Counted from the first letter of the stretch, positions 11,402-23,044 are shown. The stretch: 64,000 bases of DNA from Meconema thalassinum (GCA_946902985.2 OX336389.2:1288908792-1288972791), one strand, 5' to 3'. Program-made: numbers and translations. The notes: generated from the sequence alone by a model not told the origin.

Positions 11402-11555
11402 GGAGAATCCTGAAGAATTCAAATCCCGACTTGAAGAAAGAAAAACAATTAATTCAAAGGATACGTGCAAACCATTGAATCAGAAATCATTTTCTTCTCT
11501 TTTGAATGCTAAAGAAAAGCTACGTGATGGGAACCAAGGTGGAGCCAATTTAAAG
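11402..11555 (+). CDS. ATPAF1: ATPAF1 exon (first visible): F1-ATPase assembly factor 1
   Basis: The exon encodes ENPEEFKSRLEERK through GGANLK (51 codons plus the last base of a codon split with the missing upstream exon). It is bounded by ttctag|G and AAG|gtacgt. ATPAF1/Atp11 is a mitochondrial matrix chaperone that binds the F1 beta subunit before assembly of the alpha3-beta3 hexamer. This part corresponds to the family's N-terminal helical segment (family pattern NP-x-F-x-x-R-L-E-x-R) and the variable linker that follows. The upstream exon with start codon and transit peptide was not found in 1-11400. The gene runs on the plus strand to 62954 across introns full of transposons. Confidence 0.88.
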
Positions 11556-11774
11556 GTACGTTGGTAGCACGACTGTCGCTTGTATTAAAACAAACAAAAA
11601 ATAAAATTTGTACTCGCCACAGCCATTCATAACAGATGCTGAAATTGCTGATGACACACACGCTCGCTTATTGCAGAAGCCGGCAGTCACTGCGGAGAAT
11701 ATTTCCTGGCGCCCTGTATTTCAGACCACAGCACTTAGTTTTGTTACAGTACAAACTAAAACATACTGATTTTG

Positions 11775-11914
11775 TTATATAAATAATTCATGCTTTTGGG
11801 CTAATGCCGTGTGTATTTTGATTTGAAAAAGGAGGCAAGGTTTCTCCGAAACGTATGGTTCAAATCAAAATACACACGGCATTAGCCCAAAAGCTCGAAT
11901 TATTTATATAATAA
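11775..11914. repeat. Foldback MITE-like hairpin
   Basis: Arms of about 52 bp (11775-11828 and 11862-11914) pair almost perfectly. They share TTTTGGGCTAATGCCGTGTG and TATTTTGATTTGAA in inverted orientation around a loop of about 33 bp. No open frame is present. Confidence 0.85.
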
Positions 11915-13039
11915 TCCGGGCCGTGAGAGCCTTAATATGCAAATACTGATTTTGGTTGTGAATTTTGTTAATCAATTGTTGTAGAGCAAGGTAACAGACT
12001 AGGGAAGTTAATCCAAATTATTAACTGATCTAAGTTAAATTTGACTGAAAATATGGATTTAATCAAGTTCAAAGGTAAACTTTAAAATAACTGATTAAGG
12101 TTATAGTCTGTATCTCCTAAAATAAATACAATGGATGAATCCTTAACATTTGTCCCCCATCACTACAAAAATGGTGATTCATAGTAATTTTCTTGCTGTT
12201 GGGTTGTATCAGGGTTGCATTCACTGTTGAAGTCATAATCAGGGTGTCTACCGGTAACGAAAGTAACGAAAAAGTAATGAAATTTACAAATGGGTAACGA
12301 AAGTAACGAAAAAGTAACGAATTTTACAAACGGGTAACGAAAATTTTCTGAAGGCGGGTTGAATCATTTAAGCTCGCGCCGCTAGGCTCAGAGATTGCGA
12401 TGGAGCGAGTTTCACGCAAGCGACGCCGTCCCTATTGCATTGTACTAAGCTATATTTCCCCGTGCCCGACCTCAAGGAAATACATACTGAGGATACCTTG
12501 AGTTGTATACATCGGTTCAACGTATGTTTTCGGCATCAAGAAGACTGAAGTTTCGTGTGAAACATTTTTCTGTGTTAATGTATTAGGAAACCTGACTTTT
12601 CGCGAGACCTTTATTCGCGAATACTTCCGAAACTAAAACGAAATCTCTCATTTCTGTTATTTGGAAATTATGTCAAATTGAAGTCCAGAAATAACGCGAA
12701 ACAATTTAATGTCGCAATCTTGCGAAATGTTACCGTTTCGAAAAAGAAATGCGAAAAATCTTTGAAATACATATAACTTATTTAAAAAATATGTCTAGTA
12801 AATTTGAGACATCCAGTATGGTTAATTCGAAATTCCGTTATAAGTCGATTTTTCCTTCGAACTTTCGTTCCATTGGATATATAATCTAACCGATTATTTC
12901 GATAACTTGTAGATAATTCGTGGTTCTCAGTCGAAATAAAACTTGCCCTCTTGTCGTATTATTCGTGCAATCCTCTCAGAATAATTCGTAATATTCGATA
13001 CCGTACCTACTTCGAACGTTCATCCTCCAAAATCGCATA

Positions 13040-13890
13040 CACAAGACGGCCGGCTGACCGCACGACTTGTCTGCGGGAATCTCGTCAAACGGACCGAGAT
13101 CGACGTCAGTTGCGTAAAATCATAAAACCCGTCCCCTATCGTGAACTTGTGACCACGAGGACTGCGGGAATCCTGTCGAAGGTGATAGGGCACCTATCAC
13201 GTATACTTAAATGCGTGTGGGGAGCGAGAAGTGCATCAACCCACTTAAAAATGGCAGCCTACGTAGCATCGAAATACTAAATCCTCCTCGTGATCCACCC
13301 TGAATTGATGAACTCCCAACCACAGCCTAGGGAATCACGGCGCCGACTGAACTACATGTACATAACTACTCGTAAATTTTAACCATGCCCAACCTTGAGC
13401 TTGCCTCCGCCATTCTGTCAGGACAGATAGACAGGCAGACAATCGTTGAACGGCCGGGTGTGGCGATGATTTCAGAATATATCAAGGACAACGTAAAACG
13501 GCCGAGAGCGGCAGCGATTGCGATACATCGCGATATTTCTCTGCATTTAATGACGAGGACAACTGTATTCTTGTCAAACGGACAGCAAGTGGCGCCGATT
13601 GCGTAATAATGCTATATTTTCTTGTGCCCGACCTCAAGGACAATGGAAATCTCGTCGAATGACTAAAAAGTGACACTGATTATATAAATCGCGATTTTTC
13701 TCCGTGTTCTATCGTGAAAACTACGGGAAGCTCATCAAACAACTGAGACCAGCGCCGATCGTGTAACATCTCGATATTTCTCCGCATTTGACTGCGAAGA
13801 CAGAATTCGGTGACGATCGCGTAACATCGCATACATTTCTTCGCGACCTACCGCGGGGACGAAGGAAATCTCGCCAAATGTCAAGTACAG
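13040..13890. repeat. Degenerate minisatellite, unit about 85-100 bp
   Basis: Recurring blocks are GGAAATCTCGTCAAACG-like, GCGCCGATTGCGTAA-like, CGCGATATTTCTCCGCATTT-like and CGAGGACAACTG-like. They repeat in the same order around 13070, 13150, 13500, 13600, 13740 and 13850 with high divergence. Weaker units are seen upstream near 12400-12480. Open frames across it reflect the repeat and show no protein motif. Confidence 0.6.
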
Positions 13891-14035
13891 AGCAACCTCT
13901 TGGTACCGTAATTATAACAACATATTGTGCACAAGACGACATATTAGCTGAAACAACTCATTGGATATTAAATATCTAGTATATATTTATTATTTTTAAT
14001 TTTTTTTTATGACATCATGTGAATTTCATTTAATG

Positions 14036-14490
14036 CGGCTTCGGTGGCCTAGTTGGTAGCATGCTGAACTACTGTGCCCAATATAGCGGGTACAAACCCG
14101 GGCGAAGTCTTCGGATTTTTTAAAAGCGTTAAAATCCTTCAGTATGCCTTCCTTCGGAGGGGAAGTAAAGCCGACGGTCCCATGTCATAGATTTATGGCA
14201 TGTAAAAGATTCTTCCACAGACTAAACTTAGTTAGTTATTGTTGTTTTAAGGGGCGGAACTAAGACTAAACTTGTGTGAAGCTAAATTGTTAGGTTAGAT
14301 TTCGTCGGAACGCTCTATCAAAGTTCCAACGTTCACCACTAGGTATCAATGATATCTGGTAGCAACTTGAAATTGAACGGAACTTGTAGCTCACCCTAAG
14401 GGTGTTCGCTGGAAGCAGCTACAGATTCAGGCGAGGTGAACATGTCCTCGGATACTCCCGGCACTCAAAGCCATACGATAAATAAAAAAC
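14036..14490 (+). mobile_element. tRNA-derived SINE-like retroposon
   Basis: It begins GGCTTCGGTGGCCTAGTTGG (A-box-like), has GGTACAAACCC (B-box-like) about 50 bp on, and carries a body that ends in an A-rich tail (GATAAATAAAAAACC). It lies inside the 12241-14659 element. No target duplication was identified. Confidence 0.5.
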
Positions 14491-14839
14491 CACTTTAAAA
14501 ACAGTTCATTGTTGTTTTTCTTCACCGCGTGATGAGCGCCTATGCTTGCAGACTGCAGACGTATCTTGAATTCAAAGGTAACTAAAATTAACTAAAAGGT
14601 AACCAAAAGGTACCTAAAAAGTAACTAATTTTTACATCATCCTTACAGTAGACACTCTGATAATGTTTATAGACATTGATACTGGCAGTGATAATGTAAC
14701 TTGAAAGTTGGCAGCTTTAGGTAATCGTTCATCATTTGTTATGACATCATCTATTGTCGCTGATCTTCACACCCATATGATTACTGCACTGGAATGCAGT
14801 GGTGAAACTAGGTGTCTGAAGCTGGGGAATTTGAGATCT

Positions 14840-14892
14840 AAGTCACCAATATTTTGTAGGACTGTTTCAAAAGACCATTAAGTGTGTGTTTT
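14840..14892 (+). repeat. 53-bp direct repeat, copy 2
   Basis: Exact copy of 10463-10515, 4.4 kb away. It lies just outside the 12241-14659 element. Confidence 0.85.
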
Positions 14893-15559
14893 TTAGCTGA
14901 TGACTTAGATGCCAATCTCTCATAACCTCAAATAGTTTTGTACCATTTTTATGGTTTTCTTTTGCCTAGTCTGTTATCAGGCCTCAAGTTGAACTGAATA
15001 GAATATAAATAGTTACCGGTATAAATATGCATCTCATGGAATGTTCAACTAATATCTTCAGGTCAGCTGCAAAGTCGCTTGACTTATTTCTAATATTTAA
15101 CTATTTTGTGGAATGACATTAAAAGGGAGTGTCATGACCTGGAATGCACCGTATAGTCTGAAAGTTTTGTACCTGGGATCTGTAACTTTAAACAATATTA
15201 TGATGTATGTTGGACGCTTATGCTTCAGTTCATATTTTCCCTTCAAGTTGAGGTAGAAAATGGAGTAAACTGACAACTCTTTATTGTGATTCATTTTCTT
15301 ACAGAAAATATTTTATTTCTTTAGCTTGCAATTAACGGTCACAGTGTAATCACTCGGTGAAAGTTCTGAACACCCAAGTCCAGGTTGTCTGTGTAGCTCC
15401 ACCCACCACACTGGTACTCTGAGCGTGGCCTCACTCAGTCTACCTCAGGTGATGCCTAAGCTCTGATATCTTATAGACGAGTGACAGAATTATAGACAAC
15501 ATGCACAGAAAACATACTAGCTGTGCTTTTAACAAATATTAACACTAGGTTACCTATCG
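14893..15559. other. Intronic sequence, nothing recognised
   Basis: AT-rich sequence. A short minus-strand open frame at 15097-15294 shows no motif. Confidence 0.4.
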
Positions 15560-16622
15560 CTCATTTGTATCATGGGTGTCACAACTCAAAATCTGGCAGT
15601 TTTGAGTTGCTGGCATGGAAGGAACAGCTTTGGGGCGCACTTCTAAATGCTACAGCGTCATAGCTCTACTTGCAATACACGCCTGTAGAGAGCAGCTGTG
15701 TCGTTGTTGCATGCTTGAATTCTTGCTTCTCGGTTGCTGGCAACATCGACACATTCCAGTTGTGCTGTGGGCAAGTGAAGTAATCACCACGTCATGTGCA
15801 TGAAGAACGTTATATTTCGTGTTAGAACGTTAGTGCTCTGGAAGAGTGACAGGTAAGTATATTGCTGTTTGCATCAATAATGTACTGTTTCAACATGTGA
15901 TGCAGGTGGACAGTTGAAGTTCAAATCCAAGATAGTCATATATTAAAATACGACGTTCTTGCAGCGACATAATGTCAGCTGAAACAGTCATGTGTTAAAA
16001 TATCTTTATCTTTTGCTGTACTATCATTACTTATGACATACTCCAACAAATCCTGTAGTTGAATTGATGACTAAGCTGTGGACTAAACAGAAATATGACA
16101 GTTTTGCTGCAAATAAGTTATGGGTTTATAAACTGGATGCGTAATATTTCAATGTATGACGCTATTGTGCAAATATAGATAACATTATTGCCACATAGGA
16201 TGAGATGTATTAAGTGATAAATTTGCACAATTTCAGAATTCCTAAGGAATCGTGACTGGCAGAGGAGAGAAGATGGTGAATCTTGCCCTGGAATCAATTT
16301 TAGATGAAATACAATCATAACATAACAGCATGTCCAGTACAATTCATACTAAGAAATATTATTTATTTATGGTGATAATTGAACAATGAGATGTATTACA
16401 TTGAAATTTCTCCCATTCTTAGAAAATGTTGCATATTTCGGCCAGAAAGTTAATGATGTTACATTCAGAATGGAAACATACACAGTTCAGCTTCAGGGAG
16501 TAATGATTTGCTGACATTCACCACTGCTGTTTCCTCCTCGTCATCACCATCCAGTTCTCTGTCCACTTGCAGTTATAGTAGCAGCAGTGAATCATCATCT
16601 GAAGACTGCGATGATTTAATAG

Positions 16623-19424
16623 GTGATACAACGTACATACCGCAAGAAGACTGATGTAAGCGAACGAGATGAAGATCTTTGTGTTGATACCATTGATGAA
16701 ACGACTGATATACCAGTTGCTACAGATTTGGAGATAAGGCCTTCTTCCACATCTAGTATACCATCCTGGAGGAACAATGTTTCTAATTTGACAGGAAGGG
16801 ACCCTAAGATTTTGATGAGTCCTTTGGAGAAAGGTTTAAAAGGCAATCACACCGGTAATGTAGAAAAATGGTGCAGGAATGTTTTAAAAATGCCAGAATT
16901 CCTGGAAAGAAATACGAAATGCAAACAAAGGACAAAAAATAAGGGAAGAGAGATAAATTAATCCTATGTATTCAGATAAATGTAGACTAAGATGTTCGAT
17001 AAAGTTCAGTGAGAAAGAATGCTTGAAACTGTATCCTGGATATTAGGCACTGGGAAACGTTGTTAAACAGAGACAATTCATTAAGAGCAGTATGGAGGAG
17101 ATCAACTCCAGATATCGATATGTGTGTGTAGGTGGGAACAGACCTCATCGAGGAAATAATATGGCATTTTAGGTTCATCAAAATGACAAATCTGTCTGGG
17201 TCTGTACACTGTTGTTTATGAATACTTAAGACATCAGTATTAGAGAAACAAAACAAGGTTGCGAGTGTTCTTATGGAAGAAGATAAATGAGGCAAGCATG
17301 GTAAGCAGCCACTAATCAACCGAAGTATAAAAAGAAGAATCAGACAAATCATTGATTCAATATAAAAAATTGAGAGCCACTATACCAGAGCAAATATGTC
17401 GAAACACATCATCAATGGGGAGTAAGACCATTTCGGAAATTTATAAAAATTATGTAGCACATTGTCTAGACAGAAATGTTGACTATGGGAACTACATGTT
17501 GTTTTATCATTTGTTTACTAGTGAGTTTAACATTTAATTTTTTGTGCCAAGAAAAGATCTATGTGGACTCTGCACTGCCTACAGCAGTGCAGAGGGAGAA
17601 GAACAGAAACAATTGGGAAGAAAAGTACAAACAGCACTTAGCTGAAAAAGAACTATCTCAGGCTGAAAAGAGAACTGATAACGAAGTGATGACAGAAGAT
17701 ACCATCGTTGCAGTTTATGATTTGCAAGCCGTTATGCAACTGCCGAAAGGTGACATACCACTCTTCTATTATAAATTGAAATTAAATGTACTGAACTTCA
17801 CTATTTACAATTTGCAAACCATTTCCTGTGAGTATTACGTCTGGGATCAAAGCAATGGATGCAGAGGTGTAAATGAACTGGCAATGTGTGTACTTTGATT
17901 CTTCAGAGGAAATGCTAACGAAATCAAAGACAAGTCCTTTATACAACCTGTGACAATAAACTTCGGTGAATAGTCCTATACTATCAACATAGATGAACAA
18001 TGCATGACAGTGACCCAATTGTCCTTCGAAATAGTCCCCACCCGCAACTATGCAATGCTGAGATCGGCGATACATGTCCTGGAAACTTTGCAAGAGGGCG
18101 TCCTTTGGGATGGTGTTCAAAAGGCTCGTCACGTGACCGAAAAGTTCGGTGAATGTCTCTATATTACGAATGGATTGTTGGCTTACCTGAAACAGCAGTT
18201 ACTGTCCTTCGAAGTAATCCCCGTGGATGGTTATGCACTTCTGAGAATGTCTGTACAAGTCCTGGAAACTCTTTAGGGATAGCCTTCAGTTGTGTCATCA
18301 CATTACGTTGGATGTCCGAAATGTTGGAAAACCTCTGGCCCTTCGAGGCTTTTCGGTGACCCTGGACCCCGCCACTCCATACTTTGACGCTCGACTTCGG
18401 TGTCGTACCTCAGACACCAGGTCTCATCGCCCGTGACGATGGTTTCCAGAGCCATTCCATTCCACAGAACATTCACCCTTCTCACTGCCACCCGCCAAAC
18501 AGGTGTGCATGGTAGGTTGCATAAATTCATCCTTCTAAACAGCACTGTGTCAAACAGGTCTTACACATTGCGTTGTGTGTCGCCAATGTTGCCAGGTCGA
18601 CCGTTCTGACTTAATTCACCGAACGCAACATGACTAGACTTTCGAACACCCACCCAAAGGACGCCTTCTTGCAAAGTTTCCAGGACATGTATCGCCGATC
18701 TCAGCATTGTATAGTTACGGGAGGGGACTATTTCGAAGGACAATAGGGTCACTGTCTTGCTTTGTTCATCTATGTTGATAGTATAGGACTATTCACTGAA
18801 CTTTATTGTCACAGATTGTATTTTATTCTGACAATTGTGCAGAGCAACAAAAAAATAATTTTATGAATGCCATGTATCTTTACGCAGTTCAGTTCCCGAA
18901 TGTGAAAAGTATTACGCCCAAACACCTTATTACATTACACACTCAAAATTAAGGCAATTCAACCCATTCCGTGATAGAACGAAATATAAAACCTCTATTG
19001 AAAAGTGGCCTATATACCTAGGTACATCACCAAAACCATTTATCTCCGCTATTAAAACTGCAAGGAAGTTTGGAAAACCGTTCAAGGTAAATGAGATGTG
19101 CTACGATGACTTTTATGACATGAAGCCGGTGCAGATGGACATTGGCCCTATTAATATGGGATCTGTAAAAAATGTTGGTTTTAAAGTCCTGAAAGTTGTG
19201 AAGGATTCTCCAAACTCATTTTTCTACAAGCTCTCTTATTTTCGTACTGATTTTCAGGAAGCTTTTGTCATCAAGAGTACGAAGAGATCATCCAACAGTG
19301 ATGCAAAGCTGATCCCTGCATTCACTGCAAAGCCAGGAATTTCAGAAAGGAAAGCAAGCTGATGGATATGGTGGATAAGAATTACATACCAAAGTTCTAC
19401 TTACCTAACTATGAGAGTTTGTAA
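16623..19424 (+). pseudogene. Unclassified DDE-type transposase relic
   Basis: Pieces in order: an acidic N-terminus (16623-16961); CRLRCSIKFSEKECLKLYPG and ALGNVVKQRQFIKSSMEE (16985-17100); MGSKTISEIYKNYVAHCLDR and FFVPRKDLCGLCTAY (17410-17590); WEEKYKQHLAEKELSQAEK and VAVYDLQAVMQLPKGD, then FYYKLKLNVLNFTI and VNELAMCVL (17620-17897). After the mariner foldback come FYSDNCAEQ, MNAMYLYAVQFPNVKSIT, LITLHTQN and HSVIERNIK (18821-18985). Last come YDDFYDMKPVQMD (19101) and a C-terminal YIPKFYLPNYESL (19384-19422). The order matches a common arthropod transposon protein; YSDNC resembles the second catalytic Asp of DDE enzymes. Frame changes and stops are frequent. I do not know an accepted family name. 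Confidence 0.6.
17944..18818 (-). mobile_element. mariner-derived foldback element
   Basis: Inverted ends CAACCTGTGACAATAAA (left) and CAATCTGTGACAATAAA (right, reverse strand) are flanked by TA at 17942-17943 and 18819-18820. Long inverted arms (to about 18150, and from 18610) each encode a mariner C-terminus (FQDMYRRSQHCIV, GGDYFEGQ). The centre adds a third C-terminal fragment and, on the minus strand at 18545-18303, a catalytic fragment VTGDETWCLRYDTEVERQS with RQSMEWR. No complete transposase is present. Removing the element and one TA restores the reading frame of the surrounding transposase across FI-FYSDNC. Confidence 0.85.
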
Positions 19425-19694
19425 ATCTCTCTTAAAGAGATACAGGTTGAAATTTTTTGTAGTTTTTTATAATTTAACTTTTCACTTTAGCAGTTCAAAA
19501 TTTTCCATGAAACGTATATTGCTTAAATTTCTGTTACTCCATAGACACAACATAGAGTAAACCAATTTTGTCTAGTGACAAGAATGTCTATTAGGAAATA
19601 GTACTTAACTTCTGTACGGACTTAGCAGCTTGACTGTCACAAGTCTGACAGAGGATATTACGAGAAAGGACTCAAGGATAGGACACAGCTACTT

Positions 19695-19904
19695 ACTGTC
19701 GACCAAACTATTATGTGCACTCAAGTTTGAAGGTTGTTTGTGAAGTAACCAATAGACCTATATAAAATCCAATAACATCATCATTTTCGTCGTTCTATTT
19801 TACGTTAGTTCATGTAGGTTTGGAATTTTTAATTTATATTTTAATATTTTTTATCGCAGTTGGAAAACAAAAAGTGCCCGTTTTTAAGCGTGTTTCAACC
19901 ATGC
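19695..19904 (+). repeat. Inverted repeat, left arm
   Basis: ACTGTCGACCAAACTATTAT through GTTTCAACCATGC is repeated in inverted orientation at 23518-23736 with high identity. The arms lie 3.6 kb apart and enclose a LINE fragment and two MITEs. Confidence 0.85.
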
Positions 19905-20195
19905 GTCACATATATGAATTATTATCTCACAAACCCGTCATCAGATCGAATCCAAATATTAACACAATATACATTGGAATGTTGTATAACTGGTTTATTA
20001 ATTTCAAAATTTTGTGTGTCCAAGAAAGAATGTTATCATTTTTGTAAGGTAACTTTTTCTCGGCTCGGGGTCGTTGGAAAATGTAGCTTTTGGACGCGTT
20101 GTAATCCTTATACATCAAAAAGTTATGCTGTATGACTGTGAAATACGTAAATTAATTCAATTTTTTTATATCGGTTTGTATTTGTATGGGGAACT

Positions 20196-22190
20196 AAGAC
20201 ATGGTTCACCAGCTAGCCGCTCCGGGGAAAGCTGTACAGTGTTGCCAATATGGGGTTCACCACGCGTCATGGCGTGCCTCGCTCGGAATAATCAAATCCC
20301 TTCCCGCCCTGTCTTATTCAAGCAACAATACCATCTCCAACTGTTACCCATTGTCGTCCCGCAGCCAAGCTTATTGCACTTACCCCACCCTTAACCATCC
20401 ACGTCAAGCAATCCTATTACCCCGAGTTCACCCAAGTAAGTCATCCATCTCACCCGTCAGCAGCCAATAATTAATTAATTATTTAAATTTTCAATCAGCG
20501 TGCTCTCTGTCGCGGCCCATCCACATAATAACTGGATAACCTTGAGCGACTGATATTTTTCTTGGGCGAGGCAAACTACGTTCCATTGGGTCTACTATAG
20601 TATTTGACCCAGTCATCCATACCATCCATCTCTCATTTTAAACTCACAAACACTCGTGAACCCTTCACACAGACATAACCCTGAATAGTTCAATCCAGCC
20701 GACCCTGGGAAACACCAAGTACCACACGCAAAATGAAAACTCGTCACGTTCCCATCCCTTCCTTTCATTTTTCAGAGTACCTTCAGTACTCTCACCCCAA
20801 GTTAACCGCACTGTGGGCCAAGGTCGTCATGATTAGGCCATCACGGAATATCTCCGCAACCCGGGGGCTGTCATAAGAGGTGCTGCAACCTTTGTGGCAG
20901 AACATCACGGAAATTGAGGAAACTAACAATGGGTTCATTATCATTACACCTACCAGCAACAGATGCATGGGGAGTATTAAGGGGGCCCTCTTAGGCCACC
21001 CTGGCATTCCTCAACACATACTTATATCACCAAAACCAACAGTGGTAAGCGAAATGTACTCTCAAACAGAAAACCCAGCCACATACGCACAAGCCACTCG
21101 GTCAATCCCAATTCCACCACCTATGCCACCAACTCTCAAGTACACTAAATGCACACAAACAGCCACAACAGAAATACCATCTACATCCTCACAAACCATT
21201 CCAGTTCCCCCTCCCATGCCACCAACTCTCAAGTACACTAAACAAATGCAAACAATGAAGCAAACCGATACCCTCTCAACTCACTCTACCACACACGCCA
21301 CTGACGCAGCGCCAGCTGGCCATACCTTACCCAAATCTCCCGCCCACAAGCCAACTCTTCCTCAGAACAAGCGTCGCGCAAACACAGGACTCCTAGCAAA
21401 CCAAAGAAACCAAAGACACCAACACACACGCCACGGCACCGTGACACGATCTTGCAACATAATTCACTCATAATACAGTGCTTTAATTGTCAACGCTTGC
21501 ACCACTATGCCGCAAATTGCAGTCATGATGCCCGCTGCAACAGGTGCGGCGGTAATCATCGCCACTCTGTTTGTACGGTACCTAAGGACAGCCCCACGTG
21601 TGTCAACTGTGGGGGCAACCATGCGGCGTCTTACTCAGGGTGCAAGTACATTAAAGACGCCATCAAACACAGACAGAAAGCATTCACCAGGCAACAAACT
21701 CGTCCCAACATCCCATCACTACTCTCCCTAAACACAGCCCCCCCCCCCCCCTACAGTCCCACCCGCCACTGCACTCACACAGCTACTTCAGCTACTCTCC
21801 CACTCTCAGCCATTACACTAACATAGTCACAATCGAACACATAACCTCGGGATCGCCGGGTGCCTGCCTGGGGGTCGGGACCCGAGCCTGATCACCTGGG
21901 ATGTCATCTGGCGGACCGGGGACAACATTACATGCCCATAGACTCCATAACCATAACATACCATAGTCCAAAACATTAAATTACAGCAAAATAAACCATA
22001 TTTCAAGCCACTAAACAACTATCATAACTTAAACAATACAAGCAGCATTCAAACTACCGGCTTCTCAACAACCAATCACAGGGCATCTCTGGCCAATCAC
22101 AGCACACCTACATTAAAACTCGCATATCCAACTCATTACAAGTCATTTTCATCTCATTTTACCCCCATATCACAGTGAGGCTTATTAAAA
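20196..22190 (+). mobile_element. LINE fragment (Jockey/I-like), 5' part only
   Basis: A GC-richer segment starts near GGGGAACTAAGACATGG, carries a CA-rich leader and ORF1, and stops without any endonuclease or reverse transcriptase. Exact ends are uncertain. Confidence 0.5.
20733..21826 (+). pseudogene. LINE ORF1 (gag-like) with three zinc knuckles
   Basis: The frame opens at ATG 20733 (MKTRHVPIPSFHF), has a stop at 20871-20873, and continues with a Pro/Thr-rich region (PPPMPPTLKYTK twice) to 21473. A frameshift near 21450-21480 leads to the C-terminal part (21452-21826): CFNCQRLHHYAANC, CNRCGGNHRHSVC and CVNCGGNHAASYSGC, the triple CCHC pattern of Jockey- and I-type ORF1 proteins. Such proteins coat the LINE RNA. 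This copy is inactive. Confidence 0.75.
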
Positions 22191-22197
22191 ATTGACT

Positions 22198-22396
22198 TAT
22201 TAAACAAGAGTTTAGTGCTTTTCAGTCGGTCAACACGAATGTACCCAAAAGAGATGGGTTATACCCTAATCCTGAAATAAATTACATGAGATTAATAAAA
22301 CATAGACTCATGTAATTTATTTCAGGATTAGAGTATAACCCATCTCTTTTGGGTACATTCGTGTTGACCGACTGAAAAGCACTAAACTCTTGTTTA
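22198..22396. repeat. Near-perfect palindromic MITE
   Basis: Arms of about 90 bp (22198-22290 and 22308-22396) are almost perfect reverse complements around a 17-bp loop. They carry CTTTTCAGTCGGTCAACACG, ACCCAAAAGAGATGGGTTAT and CCTGAAATAAATTACATGAG. The element is related to the hairpin at 955-1143 through the TTCAGTCNGTCAACACGA core. Confidence 0.9.
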
Positions 22397-22464
22397 CTAA
22401 GGCAACACTGAAAATATGGCTTCAAACACCACAATATTGACTTATTATTTTAACAGAATACCTA

Positions 22465-23044
22465 CAGAGGTGTGCAAATTAGTAGACTAAAATAAAGAAT
22501 TTAAATTAGTCACAATTTTTTATTCAAAATCGTTTTATTTTATTTGTATTACCCTATATAGTAATCTTTACTCCCCTGTGGACTTACGTTTCTGATAAGG
22601 AATTGCATCTGGATAGTTTCGAAATTTGAGATTCTGAGTGGCACCTGAGCTGGGTCCGTTTTTTTCTTTTTTCATTGACTTTGGAATGTATCCTCTAAAT
22701 CGGGTGATTTCAATACATTGTCAGCGAATTTATGAATAGTTGAAGAGTGAACAATGAGTAATAAAATACTTCCATTCTCTCTGGTTTAAATTTACACAAA
22801 AACTAGAATAAAGCAATCAAAAGAAAACTCGCTGCATTCTGCATGGACAAGGCTCCTCTTTTAATAAAAACTGGAAAATATTAGTTTCCTGTCAGATATA
22901 TTAAAATAATGTTATTAAGATCATTGATTAAACATATGAAGTAATTTTAGTGCCTTGCAAGTCATTTCTTATGTATTAAGTCACAAAACGTACAGAGTAA
23001 ATGTTGGAAAACTGGCATCGAGTCTAATAATTTGCACACCTGTG
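22465..23044. mobile_element. Tc1/mariner-type MITE, 580 bp
   Basis: Inverted ends CAGAGGTGTGCAAATTAGTA and CACAGGTGTGCAAATTATTA (reverse strand) are each flanked by TA (22463-22464, 23045-23046). The interior has no transposase, so it is non-autonomous. Confidence 0.8.

Larger units (their letters stand above)
12241..14659. mobile_element. Non-autonomous DNA element with CAGGGTGTCTAC ends
   Basis: The left end CAGGGTGTCTACC and the inverted right end (reverse strand CAGAGTGTCTAC) bound 2.4 kb. Directly inside the left end is an array of GGTAACGAAAGTAACGAAAA-type units; inside the right end is a related GGTAACTAAAA-type array. The flanks share ATAAT (12236-12240 and 14660-14664), a possible 5-bp target duplication. 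No transposase is encoded. The interior holds a degenerate minisatellite (13040-13890) and a tRNA-like SINE head (about 14036-14110). Such termini with short subterminal direct repeats are known from several animal DNA transposons; I cannot fix the superfamily. Confidence 0.65.

Noticed and set aside
20074..20470. Overlapping plus-strand frames as a gene
   Set aside because: They fall in the 5' leader of the LINE fragment and show no conserved motif.
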